In this document: positions 8,745-15,576 of the stretch, piece by piece | How the letters are laid out: every line of letters starts with the position of its first letter | How positions within the stretch are numbered: position 1 is the stretch's first letter | NCBI RefSeq assembly: GCF_014204415.1 | Contig: NZ_JACHLE010000001.1 | Coordinates: 186,001-250,000, forward strand | Reading direction: 5' to 3' | DNA length: 64,000 nucleotides | DNA from: Chryseobacterium defluvii | Lineage (GTDB): Bacteria > Bacteroidota > Bacteroidia > Flavobacteriales > Weeksellaceae | Notes under the pieces: model-generated | The model's database searches: none | Told to the model about the DNA's origin: nothing | What the model saw: only the letters and a program-made list of their open reading frames with translations | Program-made: the position numbers and the translations under genes

Positions 8745-9170
8745 ATGAGTACTCCGATCCTTGTACAGTATAAAATAAATGCTCCCATTGAAAAAGCATG
8801 GAAAGCACTTACCGATAAAAGTGAAATGAAATCCTGGTATTTCGATATACCCGATTTCGAACCGGAAGTGGGAAAGCAGTTCAATTTTTACGAACCCGGT
8901 GATGCGAAAAAATACTACCATCAATGTGAGATCTTAGAGATCATTTCAGGCCGGAAGCTGAAGCATACCTGGGCTTATCCGGAATTTTCTAAAGAAAAAA
9001 CCATTGTAACATGGGAGTTGCAGCCTGAAGACGATGGAACCTTGCTAAAACTCATCCATGAGGGTACCGATAGCTTCACAGATCTGGGTAAGGATTTTTC
9101 AAGAGAAAGTTTTACAGGAGGCTGGAACGGAATTATCGGGCAAAGCATGAAATCCTATCTGGAAAAATAA
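8745..9170 (+). CDS. AHSA1-type SRPBCC protein
   Basis: 141 residues with the AHSA1/SRPBCC pattern: ILVQYKINAPIEKAWKALTDKSEMKSWYFD at the start, FEPEVGKQFNFYE, GRKLKHTWAYPEFSKEKTIVTWEL, then LLKLIHEGTD and GGWNGIIGQSMKSYLE at the end. These are cytosolic helix-grip proteins, some of them Hsp90-activator-like, with mostly unknown ligands. Follows the antiporter gene by 24 nt and may share its transcript. Confidence 0.88.
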   Translation: MSTPILVQYKINAPIEKAWKALTDKSEMKSWYFDIPDFEPEVGKQFNFYEPGDAKKYYHQCEILEIISGRKLKHTWAYPEFSKEKTIVTWELQPEDDGTLLKLIHEGTDSFTDLGKDFSRESFTGGWNGIIGQSMKSYLEK

Positions 9171-9243
9171 CAGCATAAACGCAGAGAATAATTTTCTTTG
9201 CGTTTGATCTTATAAATCAGTAACCAGGTAAATTTTAATTGAT

Positions 9244-9400
9244 AACTACAAAAGACATAAAAAGCTTTTAAATGAACTTTAAAAAGTACATAAGAAGAAA
9301 ATCAGATATTTTCAAGAGTTAATGTATACTTAAATATACTTTTCAGAGATCTTCCAAAGAAACTTAAGTGTCTCAAAAACTTTTGCGCTTTTTGTGGTTT
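9244..9400. repeat. Dispersed palindromic element, degenerate copy
   Basis: Left end AACTACAAAAGACATAAAAAG and right end AACTTTTGCGCTTTTTGTGGTTT are imperfect inverted copies of each other. The CTTAAGTGT block next to the right end is shared with the copies at 37138 and 51097. It fills most of the 250-nt gap before the VOC gene at 9423, and no gene is seen in it. Confidence 0.6.
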
Positions 9401-9422
9401 GATTTTTTTTTACAGAGAACAT

Positions 9423-9806
9423 ATGGCAAAATACAGCTTTCTCCGTCTGATACTCTGGACAGAAAATTTAGATGAAACAATAGGATTCTATACCCATACT
9501 TTAGGGTTTTCCCTTTTGGGAAAGAATGAGGACTGGCAATGGGCTTCCCTTCGTAAAGATGATGTTCAGATCATGCTTTCTAAGCCTAATGAGCATGAAA
9601 AATTGGAAAGAATAGGCTTTACCGGATCCTTTTATTTTAATGTGGATCATGTGGATGAACTTTGGGAAGACCTGAAAATGAAAACAAAAGTTTGTTATGA
9701 GATCGAGACCTTTGAATGGGAGATGAGGGAATTTGCTATCTACGACAATAATGGTTATATATTACAATTCGGACAGCCTGTAAATGAAATTAGCAAAGCG
9801 GAATAA
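9423..9806 (+). CDS. VOC family protein (bleomycin-resistance-like)
   Basis: 127 residues from ATG 9423. An upstream TTG at 9399 lies in the end of the repeat element and is rejected. The protein has two VOC half-domains: LRLILWTENLDETIGFYTHTLGFSLLG and EWEMREFAIYDNNGYILQFGQP. Glu residues in the second motif fit a metal-binding position. Ligand unknown. Confidence 0.85.
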   Translation: MAKYSFLRLILWTENLDETIGFYTHTLGFSLLGKNEDWQWASLRKDDVQIMLSKPNEHEKLERIGFTGSFYFNVDHVDELWEDLKMKTKVCYEIETFEWEMREFAIYDNNGYILQFGQPVNEISKAE

Positions 9807-9813
9807 AATTTGC

Positions 9814-9821
9814 TATTTTTG
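9814..9821 (+). promoter_or_regulatory. Candidate -7 box (TATTTTTG)
   Basis: TAnnTTTG match, 20 nt before ATG 9842. It overlaps the region just after the VOC stop codon. Confidence 0.5.
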
Positions 9822-9841
9822 GGGAAATATTTAGAAATTCA

Positions 9842-10864
9842 ATGAAAAAAAATATAATAGCGGGTTTTGCTGCCATTTTGTTGCTGGCATCATGTAATAA
9901 AGATGAAAAGATACTGAATAGTCTCAGTGACTATAACAACTCTATGGAAGGTAAAGGATATCATTTCGGGGATAAGCTGCAGCTTCCGAAAGAGGTTACG
10001 GACAATGCAGAAAGCATTACCATAAGCTTTGGAGATAAGGAAACCTCAGATCTTACAGTAGATTCTAAATTCTATACCTTAGGAGATAACGCTGTTACAT
10101 TCAATATCAAAACAAAAGGAGGTGAAACGCTAAATCAGGATGCAACCATCAATGTTTTTGCAAAAAATCCTGAAAAAAACATGTCCTATCAGATCGTAGC
10201 CGAATATCCGCATGAACCTAAAAATTTTGTACAGGGTTTCCAGCTGGAAGGGAATACAGTTTACGAAAGTGATGGTCAGAACGGAGCTTCTCAGATTTTA
10301 AAATACACACTGGGAACTACAACCCCTCTTGCGTCAACTAAACAGGCACAGGAAGACTTTTCCGAAGGAAGCACTATTGTGGGGGACAAAGTCTATCAGC
10401 TGACATGGCAAAGCAAAAAAGGATATATCTATGACAAAAATTCATTAAAATTGGTATCCGAGTTTGCCTATCCTAATGTATTGGGAGAAGGTTGGGGGTT
10501 AACATATGATGGTAAAAGCCTTATAGCTTCCGATGGCAGCAAATTATTATACTTCCTGGATGTGAAAGACCCTTCAAAGTTAGTTAAGCATATTGCTGTG
10601 GCCGGAAGTGCCCAGGCATATGACCAGCTGAATGAGTTGGAATACCATAACGGATTTATCTATGCCAACGTATGGCAAAAACCGGTTATCCTGAAAATTA
10701 ATCCGATAAACGGTGAAGTGGTAGGGAAATTCGATTTTACTGAGATCACCAAGCAAAATACCAAGGGAACTGACGATGTACTGAACGGAATTGCTTTTAA
10801 AGGGGACAATATGCTGATTACCGGGAAAAACTGGTCGAAAATTTATGAAGTTGCTGTTAAATAA
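9842..10864 (+). CDS. Glutamine cyclotransferase-like lipoprotein (copy 1)
   Basis: 340 residues. Lipoprotein signal with lipobox LLASC, so the mature Cys is at 19. Residues about 30-115 form a beta-rich Ig-like domain. The rest matches the glutaminyl-peptide cyclotransferase family (Glu_cyclase_2, plant-papaya type five-bladed propeller): PKNFVQGFQLEGNTVYESDG, GDKVYQLTWQSKKGYIYD, FAYPNVLGEGWGLTYDGKSLIASDGS, LNELEYHNGFIYANVWQKPVILKI, VLNGIAFKGDNMLITGKNW. Such enzymes turn N-terminal Gln into pyroglutamate. It is probably outer-membrane anchored. About 75 percent similar to its downstream neighbour. Confidence 0.88.
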   Translation: MKKNIIAGFAAILLLASCNKDEKILNSLSDYNNSMEGKGYHFGDKLQLPKEVTDNAESITISFGDKETSDLTVDSKFYTLGDNAVTFNIKTKGGETLNQDATINVFAKNPEKNMSYQIVAEYPHEPKNFVQGFQLEGNTVYESDGQNGASQILKYTLGTTTPLASTKQAQEDFSEGSTIVGDKVYQLTWQSKKGYIYDKNSLKLVSEFAYPNVLGEGWGLTYDGKSLIASDGSKLLYFLDVKDPSKLVKHIAVAGSAQAYDQLNELEYHNGFIYANVWQKPVILKINPINGEVVGKFDFTEITKQNTKGTDDVLNGIAFKGDNMLITGKNWSKIYEVAVK

Positions 10865-10898
10865 CTATCATTAAACAGTTTCCAAGTGAAAATATAAT

Positions 10899-10930
10899 AA
10901 ACGGCGTTCTTAAGGAACGCTGTTTTTATT
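10899..10930 (+). terminator. Terminator between the two cyclotransferase-like genes
   Basis: AACGGCGTTC / GAACGCTGTT hairpin with loop TTAAG and a trailing T run. It shows the two copies are separate transcription units. Confidence 0.8.
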
Positions 10931-10987
10931 AAAAAGAGATTTCCCGATTCCGTCGCAATGAAATCAATGATCAGAATAAATTTTTGT

Positions 10988-10995
10988 TATTTTTG
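10988..10995 (+). promoter_or_regulatory. Candidate -7 box (TATTTTTG) of copy 2
   Basis: TAnnTTTG match, 20 nt before GTG 11016. The same spacing as in copy 1 suggests the promoter was duplicated together with the gene. Confidence 0.5.
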
Positions 10996-11015
10996 ATAAA
11001 ATATTATAAAAACCG

Positions 11016-12041
11016 GTGAAAGAAAATATAATAACAGGTTTCGCAGCAGTCTTACTGTTGGTGTCGTGTGATAAAAATAGGATGATCCTGAATACTTTAA
11101 GCTATTATAATAACTCAATGGAAGGAAAAGGGTACCACTTTGGAGACCAGCTGAAGATTCCTAAAGATGTAACGGATAACGCAGAGAGTATCTCCATAAG
11201 TTTTGAAGATAAAGAAACTTCGGACATGAGCATAGATCCCGGATTTTATACATTGGGCGACAATGAAATTACGTTTAATATCAAGACAAAAGATGGTAAG
11301 GCTTTAACCCAGGACGCAACCATTAATGTTTTTGCAAAAAAAACCGAACAGAATATTTCCTATCAGGTGATAGTCGAATATCCTCATAATCCCAAGAACT
11401 TTGTGCAGGGCTTCCAGTTGGAAGGAAATACGGTGTATGAAAGTGACGGGGAAAAAGGGTCTTCACAGATGATAAAATACATATTGGGAACTACAGTTCC
11501 TATTGCCTCCACCAAACAATCCCGTAAAGATTTTTCAGAAGGATGTACCATTGTAGGGGACAAAGTATATCAGCTGACCTGGCAGAGTAAGAAAGGGTAT
11601 ATTTATGATAAGAATTCCTTAAAACTATTATCTGAATTTGCTTATCCTAATTTATTAGGAGAAGGCTGGGGGCTGACATATGACGGAAAGAAACTTATCG
11701 CATCTGACGGGAGTAAGTTTTTATATTTCCTCGATCCTGAAAATCCATCGGAATTGATCGGGCGTATTGCCGTGGCGGGAAGCGCTCAGAAATATGATCA
11801 GTTGAATGAACTGGAATACCATAAAGGTTTTGTATATGCCAATGTATGGCAAAAGCCTTTTATTTTGAAGATCAATCCGGTAACCGGTGAAGTAGTCGGG
11901 AAATTTGACTTTACAAAAATTGCTGATGAAAATGGCGAAGGAGAGAATGATGTACTGAACGGAATTGCCTTTAAGGGAGACCATATGCTGATCACCGGGA
12001 AAAACTGGCCGAAAATTTATCAGATTGCCATAAAAGAATGA
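11016..12041 (+). CDS. Glutamine cyclotransferase-like lipoprotein (copy 2)
   Basis: 341 residues, GTG start at 11016 aligned with the ATG of copy 1. Lipobox LLVSC. Domain order is as in copy 1: an N-terminal beta domain, then the propeller with PKNFVQGFQLEGNTVYESDG, QLTWQSKKGYIYDKNSLKLLSEF, GEGWGLTYDGKKLIASDGS, LNELEYHKGFVYANVWQKPFILKI and VLNGIAFKGDHMLITGKNW. The differences are scattered conservative changes, so both copies appear intact. The GTG start and separate promoter suggest a different expression level from copy 1. Function as for copy 1, by family only. Confidence 0.87.
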   Translation: MKENIITGFAAVLLLVSCDKNRMILNTLSYYNNSMEGKGYHFGDQLKIPKDVTDNAESISISFEDKETSDMSIDPGFYTLGDNEITFNIKTKDGKALTQDATINVFAKKTEQNISYQVIVEYPHNPKNFVQGFQLEGNTVYESDGEKGSSQMIKYILGTTVPIASTKQSRKDFSEGCTIVGDKVYQLTWQSKKGYIYDKNSLKLLSEFAYPNLLGEGWGLTYDGKKLIASDGSKFLYFLDPENPSELIGRIAVAGSAQKYDQLNELEYHKGFVYANVWQKPFILKINPVTGEVVGKFDFTKIADENGEGENDVLNGIAFKGDHMLITGKNWPKIYQIAIKE

Positions 12042-12125
12042 AAAATTTTCAGGAATTTTTATTGGAATAGAATAAAGTATGTAAATTGGCAGTACTCTTT
12101 ATGAGCATTGCATTAGAAAAAAATA

Positions 12126-13109
12126 TTGAAATTAATACACCTCATACTGATCCTTATTTTCTGTTCATTATCTGCACAGAAGAGTCTTCCTTTAGATACT
12201 TTAAAGCTTAAGGAAGCAGGAGATATGTTTGCGGATGATTACGGAAACCTGTATATCTATAAGAATAAGGACTTCAGTCTTACCAAATATGACTCACTGG
12301 GAAAGCAGATCGGGAAAATGATGCTTACCGTTCCCTATAAAGTGCAGAGCGTACAAAATCCACTTACCGTTCCATTGTTTTCGGAAAATGCCCAGGAACT
12401 GAAATTGGTAGACCAGAACCTTAACGAAATTCAAAAAGTAGATTTCAAGCAGAAATTCGGGTTTATAAAAATGGCTTATGCAGAAGATCTTCAGCAGCTT
12501 TGGCTTTTGGATGACAGTGCAAAGCGCCTGATCCAGTATAACTTCAGAAACGAGACGACCATCAATTCTTATCCTTTTGATGCCGGTTTTGATGACCTGA
12601 CGGACCTTCTGGTGTTTGAAAATAAGGTTTATATCCTGACCCGGAAATCTCTGATCGTCTATACCCTTAAATTTGAAAAACTTTTTGAAGTTCCTGTAGA
12701 AAACGGAAAACGTTTCAGAAGAGAAAATGAGTCCGTTCTGGTAATTACTAAAAATTCAATACTAAAATACATTCCTGAAAAAGAACTGGTGAAAGTTTTT
12801 GAGGATACCGATGCACAGATTGTGGATAAAAACACCCTTTCTTTTTTTGAAATCAAAGCCAACAAACTTTATCTTTACAGCCTCGAAAAAAGAACAGCTA
12901 AAGAACAGACAAAACAGGAACCCACTGAAGAAACTATAGGACAGCCTTCAGAGCCATCAGTAAAAGAGCCTGTTGAAAAGGAGGCTGAAAAGCCTGCCGA
13001 AACGACTGAGGTACCGGAGGAAAAAAAGGTGGAAAATACTCTGGAAAAGCTTATTGAAGATACTTCAGAAGTTCAGGCTGCGGGAATTGAGTTATATAAT
13101 CATCAGTAA
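12126..13109 (+). CDS. Secreted hypothetical protein with acidic Pro/Glu/Thr-rich tail
   Basis: 327 residues from TTG 12126, chosen because it gives a full signal peptide (MKLIHLILILIFCSLSAQ). The middle, residues 20-260, has repeated short strand pairs with Asp/Gly turns (DDYGNLYIYKNKD, LWLLDDSAKRLIQYN, KVYILTRKSLIVYTL), like a degenerate beta-propeller. Residues about 258-318 are low complexity, rich in Glu, Lys, Pro and Thr. No Cys in the mature part. No family is recognised. It ends 17 nt before the deoxynucleoside kinase and is probably co-transcribed with it. Confidence 0.75.
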   Translation: MKLIHLILILIFCSLSAQKSLPLDTLKLKEAGDMFADDYGNLYIYKNKDFSLTKYDSLGKQIGKMMLTVPYKVQSVQNPLTVPLFSENAQELKLVDQNLNEIQKVDFKQKFGFIKMAYAEDLQQLWLLDDSAKRLIQYNFRNETTINSYPFDAGFDDLTDLLVFENKVYILTRKSLIVYTLKFEKLFEVPVENGKRFRRENESVLVITKNSILKYIPEKELVKVFEDTDAQIVDKNTLSFFEIKANKLYLYSLEKRTAKEQTKQEPTEETIGQPSEPSVKEPVEKEAEKPAETTEVPEEKKVENTLEKLIEDTSEVQAAGIELYNHQ

Positions 13110-13126
13110 AAACAGTAAGGGAAAAT

Positions 13127-13741
13127 ATGCACATTGCGGTTACAGGAAATATCGGAGCGGGAAAAACTACTTTAACGACTATGCTTGCCAAGCATTACGG
13201 ATGGAGTGCACAGTTTGAGGATGTAGATCATAATCCTTATCTGGAAGACTTCTACGCAGATATGAGTAAGTGGAGTTTTGCACTCCAAATCTATTTCCTC
13301 GGAAGTAGGTTCCGTCAGGTAAAGGAAATCCGGGAAAGCGGTAAAAATATCATCCAGGATCGTACGATCTATGAAGATGCACATATTTTTGCCGAAAACC
13401 TTAATGATATGGGACTGCTTTCGGACAGGGATTTCAATAATTATGCATCCGTATTCAGCCTGATGAAATCTTTTGTTTCAGCTCCTGACCTGCTGATCTA
13501 TCTGAAATCCGATGTTCCCAACCTGGTTAAAAAGATCTATAAAAGAGGAAGGGAATATGAGGCATCCATCAGTATCGAATACCTTTCAAAACTTAACCAG
13601 AAATATGAAAAATGGATCTCAGGTTATACGGAAGGAAAACTGCTGATCATTGAAGTGGACGACCTTGATTTTGTGGAAAAGCCTGAAGATTTCGGATTTA
13701 TTCTGGAAAAGATAGAAGCAGAGCTTAACGGTCTCTTTTAA
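13127..13741 (+). CDS. Deoxynucleoside kinase
   Basis: 204 residues of the dNK (deoxyadenosine/deoxyguanosine kinase) family. P-loop GNIGAGKTT at residues 7-15, the substrate-region FEDVDHNPYLEDFYAD near 30-45, the DRTIYED motif at 78-84 (equivalent of the DRS/ERS motif), and the LID segment KRGREYEASISIEYL. It phosphorylates deoxynucleosides for salvage in the cytosol. The exact base preference cannot be read. Sits downstream of the secreted propeller-like protein with 17 nt between. Confidence 0.92.
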   Translation: MHIAVTGNIGAGKTTLTTMLAKHYGWSAQFEDVDHNPYLEDFYADMSKWSFALQIYFLGSRFRQVKEIRESGKNIIQDRTIYEDAHIFAENLNDMGLLSDRDFNNYASVFSLMKSFVSAPDLLIYLKSDVPNLVKKIYKRGREYEASISIEYLSKLNQKYEKWISGYTEGKLLIIEVDDLDFVEKPEDFGFILEKIEAELNGLF

Positions 13742-13822
13742 CAATTATTTATTATAAATTAAGACATCCGTAATCCGGCTTATTACTAAATTTGTTAAGA
13801 ACAAGTTTATAAATTAATCAAA

Positions 13823-14173
13823 ATGTTAGTGAAGGTATTACATAATGGAAATTGTTCAAAATCCAATGCCGTTCTGGAGTATCTGGATGAGAACGGAGTA
13901 CCGTTTGAGATCATTAATATGATGGAAGACCCGCTGAGTATATTAGAGATCAGAACGGTACTGAAGAAACTTAATCAGAGCGTTTTTCATATCATCCGGA
14001 AAACGGAGAAACTGTATATGGATCAATTTGCAAGTAAGAATTATTCTGAGGAAGAATGGATCAGGATCCTGTCTGAAAATCCATCATTAATTCAAAGGCC
14101 GATCTTAATAAAAGGTTCCGTAGCAATGCTGGGAAGGCCTATTGAAAATGTAAAGTTTTTTATTGAAAAATAA
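13823..14173 (+). CDS. ArsC/Spx-like thioredoxin-fold protein
   Basis: 116 residues of the ArsC family: Cys11 in the HNGNCSKSN loop and Arg92 in LIQRPIL, the residues corresponding to the catalytic Cys and an oxyanion-binding Arg of arsenate reductases, and a C-terminal LGRPIENVKFFIEK. Close relatives are named arsenate reductase or YffB-like. No arsenic genes are nearby, so a general thiol role is as likely as arsenate reduction. Ends at a shared bidirectional terminator. Confidence 0.85.
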   Translation: MLVKVLHNGNCSKSNAVLEYLDENGVPFEIINMMEDPLSILEIRTVLKKLNQSVFHIIRKTEKLYMDQFASKNYSEEEWIRILSENPSLIQRPILIKGSVAMLGRPIENVKFFIEK

Positions 14174-14201
14174 TTTGGAAACAACATTGAAAACATAAAC
14201 A

Positions 14202-14229
14202 AAAAAGTCAGCTTCAAGCTGACTTTTTA
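14202..14229. terminator. Bidirectional terminator between convergent genes
   Basis: AAAAAGTCAGCTT / AAGCTGACTTTTT perfect stem with A and T tracts on either side. Serves the ArsC-like gene (+) and DUF493 gene (-). Confidence 0.9.
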
Positions 14230-14231
14230 CT

Positions 14232-14537
14232 TTAAAGAAGGATCACGCCTTCTATTTTTGCTACTTCTTTATAAATATTCACCACCTGATCCGCATCGAG
14301 TACAAATGCATTAATGTTGCAGGCAGTATATTTTCCGTTTTTGCTTTCACGGTTTCCCAGTGTGAACTTGATACCGTCAAAAACACGGTAAATCTCCGTA
14401 AGCTTGGACTGGTCTGTCGGAATAATGAATTTAAATAAATAGTCTTCCGGAAAATCATGATGATCTTCCAGTTTCTCCTTCAAAGAATTATAAAAATCCT
14501 CAGGAGTTGCATGTTGGTTTCCTTGTAATATATCCAT
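14232..14537 (-). CDS. DUF493 (YbeD-like) protein
   Basis: 101 residues with the ferredoxin-like DUF493 pattern: FYNSLKEKLEDHHDFPEDYLFKFIIPTD, then SKLTEIYRVFD, a central NRESKNGKYTACNINAFVLDADQVVNIYKEVAKIEGVILL. These are small cytosolic proteins of uncertain, possibly regulatory, function. Start ATG at 14537. A second minus-strand gene (DUF4197) lies 40 nt upstream. Confidence 0.9.
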   Translation of the reverse strand: MDILQGNQHATPEDFYNSLKEKLEDHHDFPEDYLFKFIIPTDQSKLTEIYRVFDGIKFTLGNRESKNGKYTACNINAFVLDADQVVNIYKEVAKIEGVILL

Positions 14538-14577
14538 CTGCCAATATTAATTATATATAAATATAGTGAAAATTTCT

Positions 14578-15249
14578 CTATTTTCCAAGTGGCCCTAAAA
14601 TGGATTTTGAATTCTGATGCTCATAATCTTCAATGATATTGAACAGCCCGTTCACCATCTGTTCGGATGCCAATTGGCTTAATCCGCCTGCATTCACCGT
14701 ATTTTTACCTCCTCCCAACAGGCTGCCCAGCAGATTGCTTCCGGATAAAGCCGTATTAATGGTCTTTACAATCCCAAACTGGTTGAGCTTTTCATCTACT
14801 TTCGGGGCAATAGCAGCTACCAGTTGCTGGGAAGTTTTTTCTTTCAGGATCTGTGTAGCCGTAGTTCCCTGGATGATCCTCGTTACATCCTGTGCATTCA
14901 GATTGTTGACGGCGCCTTCCAGGATCGGTCTTGAGATGTTCACGGTATAGGATGCAGCCTGGGCAATATAGTCCCTTTCTTTGGCTACCAGTGAGGGAGC
15001 AATTTTTTCCAGTGCAGAATTAATGTCCCTTAGCTGCTTAGGTAATGCTTTATCAACGAGGTTATTTTGAAGGAAGGCTTCTTTATTGCCATAAATTCCC
15101 ATCCCTTTATCTATACCGTTCAGCAAAAGCCTTTTTATAACAGATAATCCCAGATCAGTGGTTGCAAGGGTAGAGCAGGACTGCATTGCAGTATTAATAA
15201 CAGCACCTGTTCCTATGACCAAAGCTGCGGCGATAATATATTTTTTCAT
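14578..15249 (-). CDS. DUF4197 lipoprotein
   Basis: 223 residues from ATG at 15249 (the frame is open to 15282, but only the inner ATG places the signal sequence first). Residues 1-24 MKKYIIAAALVIGTGAVINTAMQSC form a lipoprotein-like signal. The mature part is helical and matches DUF4197: LGLSVIKRLLLNGIDKG, a central ALPKQLRDINSALEKIAPSLV, NISRPILEGAVNNLNAQDVTRIIQG, and a C-terminal LSQLASEQMVNGLFNIIEDYE. Function unknown; probably periplasmic or membrane anchored. Confidence 0.88.
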   Translation of the reverse strand: MKKYIIAAALVIGTGAVINTAMQSCSTLATTDLGLSVIKRLLLNGIDKGMGIYGNKEAFLQNNLVDKALPKQLRDINSALEKIAPSLVAKERDYIAQAASYTVNISRPILEGAVNNLNAQDVTRIIQGTTATQILKEKTSQQLVAAIAPKVDEKLNQFGIVKTINTALSGSNLLGSLLGGGKNTVNAGGLSQLASEQMVNGLFNIIEDYEHQNSKSILGPLGK

Positions 15250-15475
15250 GTATAAATTTTTCTGTTTTTTTATTATTCTCAAATTTTACGCCAAATTTAA
15301 AGAACTGAAACGGGTTGGGCAAAATTTCGGTAAGTTATTAATAACGATAGCTTTAAATAATAAATGCTATTGATTAAGATAGTAAAAAAATGCCCCGTTC
15401 TTTAAGAATTAATCTAACATAATATAATAGTTTCAAAATTTTTAAGATAATTTAACAATGTTAAGGATATTTTTA

Positions 15476-15483
15476 TAATTTTG
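15476..15483 (+). promoter_or_regulatory. Candidate -7 box (TAATTTTG) of the polysaccharide utilisation locus
   Basis: TAnnTTTG match 93 nt before the susC ATG. It leaves a long leader, in which AAGCC (15525-15529) and GGCTT (15537-15541) form a small hairpin followed by a T-rich stretch, a possible attenuator-like element. The remaining 15283-15475 is AT-rich with nothing else recognisable. Confidence 0.5.
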
Positions 15484-15576
15484 ACTAATGTCTTTTTTTG
15501 AGAATAAGAAGATTATTAAGCAATAAGCCCGTTTATGGCTTTTCAGTTTTGATTGTACAAAATAAAAATTAACTAT

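Noticed and set aside
9423..9806. Bleomycin-resistance gene as a true resistance determinant
   Set aside because: VOC-fold proteins share this label widely; nothing in the sequence or context supports drug binding.
13823..14173. Arsenic resistance locus
   Set aside because: Only an ArsC-fold protein is present, with no arsB/acr3 or arsR nearby.
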